A DNA stretch of 64,000 bases. Origin: Nymphaea colorata. Lineage: Eukaryota > Streptophyta > Magnoliopsida > Nymphaeales > Nymphaeaceae. The stretch is from positions 6,974,334-7,038,333 of the forward strand of contig NC_045147.1 of assembly GCF_008831285.2 (NCBI RefSeq), read 5' to 3'. Positions 13,952-28,900 of this stretch are shown piece by piece; within the stretch, counting starts at the first letter, position 1; every line of letters begins with the position of its first letter. The notes below the pieces were generated by a model. That model did no database searches. It had not been told where the DNA came from and saw only the letters and a list, made by a program, of their open reading frames with translations. The position numbers were made by a program, and so were the translations under genes.

Positions 13952-16900
13952 GTTTCTTCCTCCATCATTGAACAGCAACAAGATGAGCTTTGGATCGTCC
14001 TACGGACCCATCAGAATGATATTTGATGGTGAATACCCATTTGGAGCCAACAACATCACAATTCATCAATGGGTCCACCAAGTCCCAAGTCTCCCAAGAA
14101 AGAAGAACATCCATTTCCTCTTGCATAGCATGCTTCCATCGTGAATCTAATAAGGCTTGGTGGTGAGAGGTCGGAATAGTGTGACTAGCCATAGCTCGAT
14201 CAAAATGCACCAAACTTGTGCTCAAATGGTCCATAGAGACCGAGTTAGAAATCGGATGCCTTGTGCACTGTCGCTAGTCCTTGTGAATAACAATAGGTAG
14301 ATCATCTACAGAATAGTCATCATTTCTTCCTGAGTCAGTCTTATCATTGGAACTTACCTCGTGAGAAGATTCTGGTAGGCGATTTGGAGAGGAACCTTGA
14401 TGTCGAGTATAGACTATTGGAAGATAAAGAAAATGATCACTTGACAGTGGTTGAGAGGACGGGATAGACTCAAGTGATACTAGGGGAATAGGAAGAAGAA
14501 CAAACACAGGAAACTCAGACACAGTGGTACTTGGAGCGGAAAAATAAGGACGGGACTCAAAGAATGTAACATCTGCACTGACAATCTCTTTCTTGTTATG
14601 GGGGTCAAAACATCGATAGCCTTTTTGAGTGGCAGAATATCCAATGAACACACATTTGACAGCTGGAGCCCAAGATGTGTGCAAAACAAGTGCATCCAAA
14701 TACTTTGGGAAGTATATGCAATAATGGTCGATCTGGATATAGTATTTGAATGGGGATGCGTTCTTGGATCATCTGTTGGTGAGATAGCATGCAGTAAGAA
14801 TAGCATCACCCCAAAAGTAGGCAGGCATATGAGTATGCAACATGAGGGTGCGGGCCACATTTAGAAGCTGTCGATGTTTGTGTTCAGCAAAACCATTTTG
14901 TTGGGTGGGGACCCGTATATTATGGACGAATCCCATGATTGGCATAAAATTGAGGTAGAACTGAAGATTTAAATTCAAGGTCATTATCAATGCGAATATT
15001 TTTTACAGTAACACCAAATTGAGTTTTTATTTCATTGACAAATTTTTGAAGAATACAGATGACTTCAGACCTGTCCCGTAACAAAAATACCCAACTGACT
15101 CTAGTAAAATCATCAACCAAAACAAGGTAATACCTGAAACGTGAACGAAAGAAAACTCAACTTGGACCCCAAACATCAACATGGAGAAGATCAAATGGAC
15201 TTTGACTCGATGGACTCTGACTCGAAGGGAAACTACTACGTGTATGCTTGCATAACTAACATGCATCACATAAGAAAGACTTTGATGTAGAAATATCTGG
15301 AAAAATGCGATGAAGCTTGGACACAAAAGGATGACCCAATTTGAGATGCCACTGCAAAGGAGAAGGCTTTGATGTGAAAAAGGATGTTGCAACATCTACA
15401 AGGACAGAAAGGAAATAGAGCCCCTCACGTTCATGGCCACTACCAATCATCTTTCCAGTTTGTAAGTCCTGAAAAGAACATGAACCAGGATAAAAAATGA
15501 CTCTACACTGTAAATCTCTAGTCAATTGCTTAATAGATAACAGGTTAACAAGAAAGCGAGGAGCATATAGCACATGTGTAATGGTGCCCAAAGGTGTGAG
15601 GTAGATATCAGCACTGCCCAGAATAAGGGACAACTTGTCATCAAGCAATCTGACATGTTGTGGTGTAGTGAACCTGGTAAATATAAAAACATCTGTGGTT
15701 GATTACAACAATGTTTGGATGCTCCCGAGTCAATCATCTATATCATACCTGGGTCACTGGTAGGGACACCAACAGAGAAAGTTGAATCTATTGCAGCAGT
15801 GCTGGTCGAGGCAAGGGTAGACCACTGAGCTAGGACCAAATCATATTCCTCCTTGCTTATAAGTTGACAGAGTATGATGAAGGTAGGAGAGAACAGGTAG
15901 GAGACTCAACCAGAGAAGTAGCCTGTGAGGAAGTTGCATTAGATGAAGAAGACCCTTTTCCTGCATTTATCCCTTCACCACATCCTGGTGGACCAACAGA
16001 ACGTAGATGGGGATGCTTGTCCCAACATCGGTCCTCTAAATAACCTAGTTTACCACAACAGAAGCACTGAAATCTGCCACGTCCTGCACCACGCATCCTA
16101 GTTCCAACAAAAGAACTATGGCCACGTCCTCCTGACATCACAAGTACAGAGACTGGTGTGTCATGCGTAGGCTGAGTAAGAGTGACTGCAAGACGACTCA
16201 GCCTATTATAAGTATTTGCTAGGTCTGGAAGATCACTGCCTGTGAGATTTCACCACAGAATACTCTGAAGATAACCTAGAAAGAAACTTTGCCACAATAC
16301 TAGTTTCAAAATGTGATGCATAGCAGTGCTTGCAAGGTGGGCGAAGAGTTTTTAGCCGTTCATATGCAGCAGTCAATGTAGCAAAATATTGTGACAGATC
16401 TTGATCTCATTGCCATATGTTACAAAGCTCCTCTTCCAATTGTAACATGTTAATAACATTAGTGGCATGAGAATACGTCTTCTTCAGGAAAGACCACATA
16501 TCTTTAGCTTTGGTATAGTATCCAATTGTTGGAGCTATGTGGGACTCTACACTGTTCATAATCCATGCCATTACAATGTCATTATCTTTCTCCCACACAG
16601 CAATATTTCCCTTTGTTCTCAAGAGGTTCATCTTCTTCAATAATATATTTCTTTCTATGACTAGCCACAGACATCATAAATACCCTCAACCAGATTTCAT
16701 AATTAGAACCATCAAGTTTGATTGTGGTCCCATACGAAAAGAAGTTATCAGCCATCTTGTATTCATTAGAACTTTCTAATCTACTACCGTCAGCCATAGT
16801 AGGAAGCAAAAAAAAATTGACATACTAGTAAGGATGCAACAGTCAAACACTACAGAGAAATATATGTCTACTATCTTCAAAGATCATACGAATATCACAT

Positions 16901-19900
16901 GCTAGGTAACACAAAAAAACATGTGTAATCACAGAAACTGCCCATGTCTCAAAAGCATAATAGAGAGTAGAAGATAGGTTACAGAATTTTAGTCGACTGC
17001 AATGGATTTCCAGTTTAAAAAAAAAAAACTGATCCTTTCAGCCGACTGCTTACACCTTCAAACGACTGAAACTGCTGTTGATTTCTGCTGCCTTATGCCG
17101 ACTGTTTACACCTCTAGAGAAAAAAAAAGGAATCTGCTACAGAAATCTGTTATTATCAGTCTCCTCCTGCACTGTCGGCAGAACACCATCCATGTTTCCT
17201 TTTTTTTTTCCAAAACAAAGGACTTCACGATCATCACGTCTTACACATCATAAAAAAATCTCGATACCATCTGTTGTTCCTCATACCAAACAGCAGCCAC
17301 GAGATCCACTTAAGGATCTGATCACGCCTTCCACATGAGCGTGATCAGTTCTTCTCCACACATCACACCCAAACTTTATTTCTTTACTGGCGATGAGAAG
17401 AGGAAAGAGAAAGAAGTCGCCGAAGGAAGAAGTCACTGGAAAAGGAGGTTGCCGGAAAATTTACTTGGTTGTCGCAGCCAGTGGTAGCTCTGATACCATG
17501 TTGCAATCAAAGAGAGAGAGAGAAGTTTTTGTTATTCATCACGTAACCCTAATCTCATATTAAAAGAGATTAGGCTGTCGACTACATATTTACAATTTCA
17601 GTCAACTAAAATATAAGAAAACAGTAAGTAGTCCCTTGTCCACTTTCTAATATTTCAGAAAGTCTCAAATTGACTAGAAAACTTTAACACTGTTCATGTT
17701 TTTTTTTCATTTTATCATTCTTTGGAATTGAGAAATTTGTCGTACCTCTGTACCCGCAATTTTTAAAAATGTTGTATCTGAACCCATACCACCATACCCG
17801 AACCGTATTGTACCGTACCGCACCCGCACCCATGTGACATATCATAGATTCAGTAATTTAGTCCCATAAAAAACTTATTACTATATTGTATCAGGTGAAA
17901 TTTGTCAGTCATTTTGACAACCACATACTGGCATAATTCACTTTCATAATATGAGACATCTTTGAAACAAGTTTCAGGGATTTTAAATACAGTCTATTTG
18001 ATATAACTCATAATATGCACCTGTATAACATGTCATAATATGCCACTCTGGTATTTAACATTATACTTTAAGAACATAAAAACCGGCAAGAGAAAAATTT
18101 TATAAATTTCTTAAGGCTGCACGAGATTCACCTTGGAAGGCATTCCTACATATTTAAAGTAAAATGTATAACCTATTCCATACAACAATATTAAAGCTCT
18201 CATGGCACTTCATATCAGAGTCTATGTCAGCCCTCCAAAATAAGAAATTCAACTTTTACAACAAAAGTTGTTGCAAGACCCCCAAGGTGGAACTCATATA
18301 CAATAATAAGAAATTATTCAATACCCATTTTAAGTATTCAAGTTTCAAAGAAGTTTAAGTGGACGATTTTGATTATTCTAACGGAAGTGTGCCTTGCAAG
18401 TAGTATATACTTGCTATTTTGTTATGTTTATGCAGTTCATACTTTTTCAAAGAGAAAATTTTTGTCCAATTTTTTCTTAACTTTTCTTATTATTATGCAT
18501 TTGTTCTGTTTTTTTTTATTTTAAAATTACGAAACTAAATTTGCAACTATTTACATTATGTACACAATCTTGGATTCGTCCTATACAGGTTATGTCACAC
18601 ATTTTATGAGATTGATACCAAAGCAAAAAGCCATAAATTCTCCATGAGGCTAAACTAATAAAATCTTATGAATTTGTAACCCACTAAACAACATCAACTC
18701 AAGTTAAAGACAAGTCTAACGTGCATGTACATAGCTGACTGTGCTAGCCATAGCTGACAATTGAAGTCACTGAATGAGAGAACCACCAACACATTAATAG
18801 GTAGGCCACAGGTGCATCAACCTCATTCAAAGTCCATGGGACATATGTTCCAATTCCATTGTTAAATTCAAAGTGTGTTTTAGGCTTTTAGAAACCAAAA
18901 CATAATCACTTTTTGTCACACTGCATATGATTTTGTAGGCAAACATGAAAACTTTGCTGTAATTGATCAAGCACAAGATGATAGTGAGACACCAAATCTA
19001 AAGAAGTTGACTCCTGATCAAGCTTAACAGAAAAGTTGAAAAGGAAATGTAGCTTCTTATAATAGAAGTTCTAAAAACATCAATAGAAAAGACACTTACT
19101 AGTGTCCCTCCAATCTCTTGAGCTAGATCTTGGCCAAAAATCTGCTCAACCAAAGACAAAGCAAACTCCACAGCAGTTCCTGGGCCACGGCTTGTGGTAA
19201 CTTCACCAGATACTTGTACATTTGATTTAACTCTCCAAAATGTAGGAAGCTTGTCGAGGAATGCTGGATGGCCAGTTACCTAGTAACAGTTTGAGTATAA
19301 CATAATGCATATGAAACAAAACTAAATGACCAAATTCCTAAAAGAGAGCATATCATTAGAGGTTTTTGTCTACAAAATAACTTTGTGGTCAAAAGTGCAC
19401 TAGGCAGTGGACAGCAGCGTAGATGCGTAGGCTGAGGCACTTAATCAGATCAAACAAACAATTTTTTTTTTTTGGGTTCTATCTTACAATATATTCATTG
19501 ACATGAGTTTGAAAACCACCAATTTTCTGCTTTTCTCCTTGTTTTCCTCTCTTTTTACCCCAATTTTTTGTTGAACAGGACTGCCTATTAAGAGTCACAT
19601 CAGTCCAGTGGTACTTTGTATATCAGTTCTGCTCATGTTGTAACATTTGCCTGTGTGTTATTGTCCTTTCTATCATTCTACACTGTATAAGCAATGTGAT
19701 AGTCATAGGAGATACACAGGTTAGAGGGCCTCTTTTGTAAATAGTTAAAAGTAAAGAATAATGAGTCGGGCCCCTTGTTACACCCAGTTACTACAGCTTA
19801 AATACCTCAAGTCTTATTGTTTTAGGGTTATGCAAGATTAATGAAAGTTTACCTCTTGGTGAGAGGGATTGTCTGGCCCTATGCCCCTAATAGAATGTTG

Positions 19901-22900
19901 GGGAGGGTGCACGAGGAAATTTTATTCTAATCTGCAGGAACCTTGATACTGCTGCTATTCATTGGTATTGGAGCCTTATGGCAAGTAAAGAAGCACTCAC
20001 AGTGCTGGCTGATGGCAGGATGTTTAGATGGAGTCCAGCAGAACTAGGGTGACCTAGGGTAGAGATTGATGGAGGTCAATACCCGAATGCAGACCATGAT
20101 GGCAGAAATGTTTGGTATGCTGTGGGAGATGCTAAATCGATTCGGCGAGAACAGTCTGCACCACAATACCCCTGTTCTGCCACACAATCCAGGTACGAGT
20201 CTGACTTCAAATCCCTTGTTTGATTTATTCCTGCGTAAGGGGGATTCATCAAGGTTGCACTGACCTCCCAAAATGGATTTTCCAAAGTTTTGCAATGCAG
20301 ACCCATTTAGCTGAGTTTTTAGAGCAGAACAATACTTCAGTTGCCAGGGCATCACAATTGAAAATTGTGTGGGTCACGCTGCTGTTCATTTAGAAGGACC
20401 AGCCATATGCTGGTACTGCTGATTGGTGGCCTAGCAAGAAAAACCCAGTTGGACCCAACTCGTAGAAGCTCTAACCATTAGATTTGGGCCCTCAACATAT
20501 TTAGATTTCAAAATTGAGCTTTCTAAAATCAAGCAATGAGGGTTAGTGATAGAGTATAAGTAATGTTGCAGCCGTGAGGTTTGGAGATGGTAGGTCGTGA
20601 GATGTGGAGAGAGAGAGAGAGAGAGAGAGAGTAGCACCCATAAGACTTGGAGAAAGAAAACTTGATTATTCACTAACCCTAATCTCCATTATAAAGAGAT
20701 TAGGGTAGAAAGAAGATTTACAGATTACATCAAACAGAAATAAAGAAAATATTAAAGAGACCTTGTAACTCTTATATTACAAAAAGTCATCTAGAAACAT
20801 AAACTCTTCTAATTCAACACTCCCCCTCAAGCTGGAGCATACATATTAAACATGCTCAGCTTGTCACAACATCTAGAAAAATCACCAATACGGAGAGCTT
20901 TGGTGAAGATATCCGCAGCTTGATCTTCTAAAGGAACATGAATAGTGGCAATGGTTCATCCTTGATCGAGATCCTGAATGTAATGGCAGTCCACTTCAAT
21001 ATGTTTAGTTTTCTCATGGAAAATTGGATTGTTTGCAATGTATGTGACTACTGGCTACTTGATTGTCACAATACATCTTCATAGGAAGCGAAATCGACAC
21101 ACTTAGGCTAGATAGCATGGATCTAGCCCAAGTTAGTTCTGCTGCAGTTTGAGTCATAGCTCTGTATTCGGATTCTGCACTAGATCTTGACACCACACCT
21201 TGTTTTTTGCTTCTTCACGATATAAGGTTGCCTCCCACAAATACACAGAATCATGTGATAGATTTCTTGTCTTCACTGAGCCAACATAGTCAGCATCACT
21301 ATAGGCTTCCACTTCTAGGGTCTTGTCTTTTGTGAACAAAAGACCTTTGTCATGAGACGATTTCAGATATTTGACCACCATCAAAGCAGCATCCCAATGA
21401 ACTTTCCTGGGTTTTTCTATAAATTGACTTAGTTTCCCCACCGCAAAGCTAATGTCTGCTCTTGTCACAGTAACATAGAGGAGTTTTCCAATAAGTGATC
21501 TATATGATCGAGAATCCACTAATTCTGTTTGGTCATCATGAAGATGTATGTGTGCATTCATAGGTAGATTAGTCGGTTTAGCTCCTAGCATCCCGGTGTC
21601 CTGCAGTAAATCAATAACATACTTCCATTGAGAGAGAATGACACCATCTCTATTTCGAGCAACCTCTATTCCCAAGTTTCTTTAGAAGGAGATTCAAAAG
21701 GAAAATGACTCCAAAGGAATAGGAGGAATAGGTAGCGAGTCAGGCGATGATGGCATCTTAGTAGAGATAGGAGAGAAGCTATAATAAGGTTTAGACTTAA
21801 AAAATGTGACATTCGCACTGATATACTCCTTTTCAATCAAGGGGTCAAAGCATTTGTAGTATTTATGGTTTCTAGAGTAGCCTATAAAGATACACTTAAT
21901 GGCTTGGGCACCCAATTTATCACGTGTGGGTCCAAGTATGTGAACAAAGCATGTGCAACCAAATACTTTGGGAGCCACGAAAAACAAGGGTCGTTGTGGG
22001 TGCACAAGTTTAATGGGAACATTGTTGTCAATGGAGGAGGATGGTAAACGATTGGTCGAGTAACAGGCAGTGAAGATGGCATCTCCCCAAAAGTATGCAA
22101 GTAAATTATTATGAAGCATTAGGGAACGAGCCACATTTAAAAGTTGGTGATGTTTTCGCTAAGCTACTCCATTTTTTTGGGAGGTATAGGGACAAGTAAA
22201 CTGAGGAGAAATGTCATTATCAGAGTAAAACTTCATTAAGGTAGATGCCTTGAACTCAAGAGCGTTATCAGTGCGAATGCTTTTAACAAGAATACCAAAC
22301 CGGGCCTTTATTTCAATAATAAGGTTTTTGAGAGTACATACGACTTCAGACCTTTCTTTCAAAAGAAAGATCCAAGTGACTCGAGAATAATCATCAACAA
22401 TGACAAGGAAATCACGAAATCTTGACCTACTAGCAACTTTGCTAGAACCCCACACATCAACATGAAGAAGATCAAATAGTCCACAACTGGACGGACTCAG
22501 ACTCGGTGAATAACTGCTACAGGTGTGTTTGCCTAGTTGACAGGCTTCAACCTGAAATGACTCTGGTACGTACTGAAAGATGAGGAAGAAAGTAATGAAG
22601 CTTGAAGACATATAGATGACCAAGTCTGAGATGCCACTGGAAGGAGGAGGACAATGAAGTGATCGATGATGCTGCAATACCCACTGGATCCGATAAAAAG
22701 TAGATGCCCCCTTTCTCATAGCCTCCACCAATCGTCTTCCCAGTTTACAAGTCCTAAAATGAACATACACCAAAGTCAAATATAACATGACAATGTAAAT
22801 CATTAATCAATTGTCCAACCCATAACAGATTTGTGGGAAACTTAGGAGCATATAACACATTAGGAATAGTCATAGACTGAGAGATCTTGATATCTCCACA

Positions 22901-25900
22901 ACTCATAATAGGTAACCATCGACCATCTGTAAGTCTTACATGATGTGTCTGAGGTAATGAATAGAGGACAATAAACATAGAAGGTCTACTACAAAAGTGC
23001 ATCGATGCTCCTTAATCAATAATCCAAGTAGTATTTGTATCATGTGGGACAGTATCAACGGACATAGCACTGTCTATCATTACTGTAGAGGCCGATGGTT
23101 GGGTAGATCTGTGTGCCAGGAAGTCCTCATACTCTGACTTGTTCATGCTCACAGTCACTGTCTCAGGGTGAGAAGAAGATAAAGACTCATCTACCACTGA
23201 TGACGCTGTTTGGGCAGATCCAATAGGAGAGTGTAAAGAGTTCTTTCCCAGCTTAGATGCAACATTTCTTCGTAGGGGTGGCGCCGCGGAAAGACGGCCA
23301 TGTTTATCCCAACATCCGTCTTCCAAATGTCTTATTTTCCCACAATAAGTGCACTGAAATCTCCCTCGACCTCCTCCTGACCCTCGACCCATGTTTCTCC
23401 CCCTAAATGAACGGCGTCCACGACCTCCTGAGGCTGCCAAGGCAAAGGCATGGATATTACTAGAGGGCAGAGAGAAGGTCACATCAAGACGGCTGAGTCT
23501 GTTGTAGGCTTCAGTCAGGTCAGGGATTTCTGTTCTAGTCAGCATCTGTGCCTTTGCAACTGTGTATTCAGAAGAGAGACCTTGTACAAACTTCGCAACC
23601 ATGGACTGTTCACCATGGGTCATATGGCATGTTGGACATGGAGAACGTAATGCTTTAACTTTAAGTCATTCATAGTTGACTTGAGAGAAGCGAAATACTG
23701 AGCCAGACTCTGGTCGCCCTGTTGCAAATTAAGTAATTCCTCCTCAACCTGTGATAAGATTAGAAAGAATAATCTTTGATTAACCTCGAAATCTGCCCTA
23801 ACTCCTCTTTATATAGACTAGAGGAGAGAGAGAAGTTACAAGAGAACCATCTAAAGGAAAAGTTATTACAAAAGTACCCTCTTAAACCTAAAACTGAATA
23901 TAAACACATCTTAACACTCCCCCTCAAGTTGGAGCGTATATGTCAAATAGGCTCAACTTGGAACAACAGCTTTGGAATGGTCCCCTTGCAAGAGCCTTAG
24001 TAAAGATATCAGTCGTTTGCCCTGTAGTTGAAATGTGTGAGGTACTTACAAACCCCTTTTGAATCATGTCTCTGGTATAGTGACAATCTACTTCAACATG
24101 CTTGGTTCTTTCATGAAAAGCCGGATTATTAGTAATAAACAGTGCAGCTTTGTTATCACATAACAGTTGCATAGGAAGAGGCACTTCGACAGTAAGATCC
24201 AACATCAGGGATCTAACCCACATAACTTCAGCAGTACCCTGAGCCATAGCTCTATACTCAGATTCTGCACTTGATCTGGCAACCACAGTTTGCTTCTTAC
24301 TCTTCCATGTAACCAAGTTGGATCCAATAAACACACAAAATCCAGTAGTGGATTTTCTGTCCGAGGGGCATCCTGCATAGTCGGCATCAACATACACAGA
24401 TATAGTGAGTGAGGTACCATTCTGAAAGAAGAGTCCCGTTCCTGGTGAATTCTTTAGATACCTAAGAATCATCATAGCAGCATCCCAATGAACTTTCTTG
24501 GGCTTATCCATAAATTGACTCACTCTGCTAACAGCATAGGCAATGTCAGGTCGAGTAACAGTGATGTATAGGAGCTTCTCAACAATCCCTCTATACTGTC
24601 TCGCATCAACATCTTCAGTATCATCATCATACAAGCGGGTATTGATATCCATAGGCGTGGATGCAGGTCGACACCCCAGCATCCCTGTCTCTTGCAAAAC
24701 ATCAGTAACGTATTTCCTCTGGCACATGATAAGGCCCTTTTGATTTCTGGCAAACTCAATACCGAGTAAATAACGTAGTTCACCAAGGTCCTTGGTGACA
24801 AAGTGTTGTCCAAGGACATCCTTGATGTTGGAAATCCCCTGATCATCATCCCCTGTAACAATGATATCATCAACATAGACAAGAACTATCACCGTACATG
24901 TAGAAGTCTTCTTGACAAAGAGGGAATGGTCGGCCGAAGAGCGTCTGAAGCCCTCATTCTCAATATTCTCTGACAATTTCTGAAACCAAGCTCGAGGACT
25001 CTGTTTCAGACCATAAATCGTCTTTCGCAATTTGCACACTTTCTGACACTCCCCCTCAGCAACAAACCCTGGTGGTTGCTGCATATACACTTCTTCATGT
25101 AAGTCACCATAGAGAAAGACATTTTTGACATCAAGTTGTGATAGGGACCAATTCTTGCTGACAGCCACAGCAAGGAGAATCCGTAAAGAAGCATGTCGTG
25201 CCACAGGAGAGAAGGTATCATAATAATCAACCCCATAAGTTTGGGTATAGCCTTTTGCAACCAGACGAGCCTTATATCTGTCAATGCTGCCATCCGCTCT
25301 GTATTTGATAGTAAAGACCCATCTGCATCCAACAATGGCGGCATCAGCTGAAGGAGTAACAAGTGTCCAGGTGCCTCTAGACTGAAGAGCATCCATCTCT
25401 TCTTGCATAGCTGCGGCCCATTTGGGATCAGAGAGAGCATCCATGGGATTCTGTGGAAGAGCAATAGCCGACAGCCCCTTTACAAACTGTCGGTACATAG
25501 GGGTGAGTCTATCCATGGATAAATGACCAGAGATAGGATGCAAAGTGCAACTGCGTTTGCCTTTCCTTTGAGCAATGGGCATATCAAGTTCATTAGGAGC
25601 ATGAACATGCTCGTGACATTCTCCTATGTCATCATTACATAAAAAAGTGTCAGTTGAGTTTGTGTCAGGAATTACCTTGGGCGTGCTGGGTGAAGGCACA
25701 GGTGCACATTGAACAGGCGCAACAGGTTTAGTACGACGTTGGTAGACAGCCCCAAAACGTGGATCTACTGGTTTTGGACAACTCATGAGAGGTAGAGGAA
25801 AATGGACTTCATCATTCAATTCAGGCGCCCTTAATTGAGTTCCATTGGGGGAGAAGAAAGAGGTTGATTCAAAAAATGTAACATCAGCACTCACATAATA

Positions 25901-28900
25901 CCGACGAGTAGAAGGATCATAACATCGATATCCCTTTTGAGTGCGGGAATAACCAACAAAGATCGTTTTGATGGCCCGAGGAGACAACTTATCTCACCCA
26001 GGACCAAGCAACTGAACAAAGGCAACACATCCAAAAACACGAGGTGGAACAAAAAACAAGTCTCTGTCAGGAAAGAGGACAGAGATAGGAATAAGGTCTC
26101 CCAACACAGATGACGGCATACGATTAATAAGATAGCATGCTGTGAGAACAGCATCTCCCCAGTAAGAATGGGGAACATGGCTATGTATGATAATGGTTCT
26201 GGCAACATCAAGAATATGACGGTGTTTCCGTTCAGCAACCCCATTTTGTTGGGAGGTATAGGCACAAGAGGTTTGGTGGATGATACCCTTATCCCTGAAA
26301 AATTGTTCTAAAGAGGAAGCACAGAACTCAAGAGCATTGTCAGAGCGCACAATTTTGACACAAGTATCAAACTGAGTCAGAATTTCATTGATAAAATTTT
26401 TGATTACATGACCCACTTCAAATTTATGCTTCATAAGAAAAACCCAACTAACACGACTATGGTCATCGACAGCAACAAGATAATATCGATGACCTTGAAG
26501 ATCAGGTGTACGACTCGGACCCCAAACATCAAAATGAAGTAACTCAAACACAGAATGGCTACTTCTACTGGGCCGCGGAGGAAAGGATGACCGATGGTGT
26601 TTGCCCAACTGACAAGACTCGCATTGAAAGGAGGACTTAGGAGACAGCTGAGGAAGAACATGCAGCAGTTTCTGAAACGGTAGATGTCCAAAACGTAAAT
26701 GCCAAGTATAAGCCGAGGAGGAGGACGACCCTGCAGAGGTAGACCCAGCAAAGGGAAAGGGATGCACTAGCCTGTAAAGACCTCCCTGTTCACGGCCACT
26801 GCCAATCACCCTGCCCGTCAGTATATCCTGAAACACAAGAGAAGAGGAGTCAAATATCGCACGACAGTTTAAATCTCTGGTAATCTGACTGATAGACAGT
26901 AGGCTATGTGGGAATTCTGGTGCATGAAGAACATGTTGCAACGGCAATGATGAAGTAAGTTGGACCTCTCCATGTCCAACAACTGGAGAATATTTGCCAT
27001 CTGCTAGAATAACCGAGCGACCAGGTGGAGTAGGGACATAAGAAGTAAACTGAGCCTTGTCTCCACAGAGATGGGTCGATGCACCCGAATCAATGAGCCA
27101 ATCTGTAGTGTCAGTAGCAGGAGTATAGTCAGAATACATACCAGATGAAGACGCACTGGCAGCAGTAGTAGTGATAGTAGAGGTGGTCGGATCAGGAGCT
27201 AGTTGAGTTCTATCACCAATCAAGTTTCTCAACTGAGAGATAATATCATCTGCACGTAACTCACTGGAGGAAACAGTATGCTGAGGCTTAGGCTGCTCTG
27301 GAGAATCAGTAAATACAGTCTGATTTGCAACAGCTGGACGACCATGTTTCTGCCAACACTTATCCACAGTGTGACCAATGCGATGACAAAACTGACATAC
27401 TGGGCGCGAAGTGGTATTGCCACGACCACGGTATCCTCGTCCTCTGGCAAAGAGGGACCCACCTTTGCCACGAGTAGCAAGCATAGCAGAAGTGGTATCA
27501 AGAACAGTCGACGCAGGGATTGGAATTCTGCTTAGCCTACTATAAGCCTCATCAATAGGAGGAATCGAGGGACTAGTGAGCATCTGATTCTTTGCTGATT
27601 CATAAACAGAGTCTAATCCAGAGAGAAATACCCCTACCATAAGCATATCTCTATATGCCTTTTGTTGTTCACACTTACATGCAGGAAAGTAGCTATTTAG
27701 TCTCTCAAACATGGACTTGAGACTAGAATAATAAGTATGAAGAGGTCGACCATCTTGTCGCATCTGATGAATATCATGATGAAGCTGCATAATTCTTGTT
27801 TCATTCCTTGCTTGTGAATAGGTGGCTGCAAGGGAATCCCACATATCCTTTGCACTTTCCTTATACAAGACTTCATTTGCAATGTCTTGAGAAAGAGTAC
27901 CAACAATCCATACCATAACCAACGAATTATCTTTAAACCAAGTAGTATATTTTCCTACCTTCTGTACGGGCTCGGACTCCAATATGAGATGTTCCTTCTC
28001 ATGAGCGATCAAGGTTCTTTTTACTTGCATGGCCCACATCTCGTAATTTCCCCCATCCATTTTGGTGATAATGCTAGAAAATGGGGAACTCTTCATCTCT
28101 CCCGACGATGCAAAGGAAGAGGTATTAGCTCCACTGCTAATTTCAGACATCTTTCAACACAAAGGAGGACACCGAGCCACGGAATAAGAAGTGCAGGCAA
28201 CAAGGAATATAATCACATATGTAAAGACAGCATGCTGATCATCGAGCAATAGCAGTCAAACGCACGAAGTAAGCCATAAGTCTGATCGGCTGGAACGAAA
28301 CTGACAACGCTGATCAGACACAAGCCGACGAAGAAGAATGAAGAGAGATACCAGAGACGACAGCGAAGCAGCGGTGGCAGGCAGCGGCGGAGCAGCGACG
28401 GTGCAGGGCAGCAGCGAAGCAGCGGCGGTGCAGAGATGCTGCGAGAGCAGGCAGAAACTAGGAGCGAAGATGGGCGGAGATGGCAGCGACGGGCGGAGAT
28501 GCTGCGAGAGCAGGCAGCGGCGGGCGATGACGCTAGGGCGATGACGGTCGTGGTCAGGCGGCGACGGACGGAGAGGGCAGCGATGCAAGCGGCGGCGACG
28601 GGCGGAGTGGAGACAGCAGAGGCGATGCAGCGTGCAGCGGCGAAGATGAGGCCAGGACAGCGACTGTGACTGGCGGAGGGCAGGACAGCGACTGGCGGAG
28701 GCGTCGGGTGGACACGAGCGGGCAGAGGAAGCGCAGCGATGGGCGCGGTCAGGCGGCGGGTTGCGCCGCTCAATCGGCGCGCCGAGGAGGAGACGGCTGC
28801 TGCTCTGATACCATGATAAGATTAGAAAGAATAATCTTTGATTAACCTCGAAATCTGCCCTAACTCCTCTTTATATAGACTAGAGGAGAGAGAGAAGTTA

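Larger units (their letters stand above)
6211..17850 (+). mobile_element. hAT relic holding nested copia elements, duplication catagatt
   Basis: The 8-bp sequence catagatt occurs at 6211-6218 and again at 17843-17850. Just inside are CTATGTCACACGGGT on the left and, read inward from the right, ATATGTCACATGGGT. The interior left part carries a BED-finger and DUF659-like transposase relic on the plus strand (7156 to about 8797). Only about 150 bp of hAT sequence remain at the right end; between them lies a mosaic of copia fragments. The whole 11.6 kb lies in intron 4 of DJ-1. The hAT is thus older than the copia insertions, and its transposase lost its C-terminal half. Confidence 0.78.

Noticed and set aside
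13299-17500. GCTCTGATACCA motifs as possible tRNA genes
   Set aside because: They are 12-base primer-binding sites next to LTR ends; no cloverleaf surrounds them.
28213-28773. Long minus-strand frame of 186 residues, and overlapping plus-strand frames
   Set aside because: It lies in the GC-rich, repetitive leader of the inner copia element. The sequence is Ala/Arg/Pro low complexity in every frame and has no domain.
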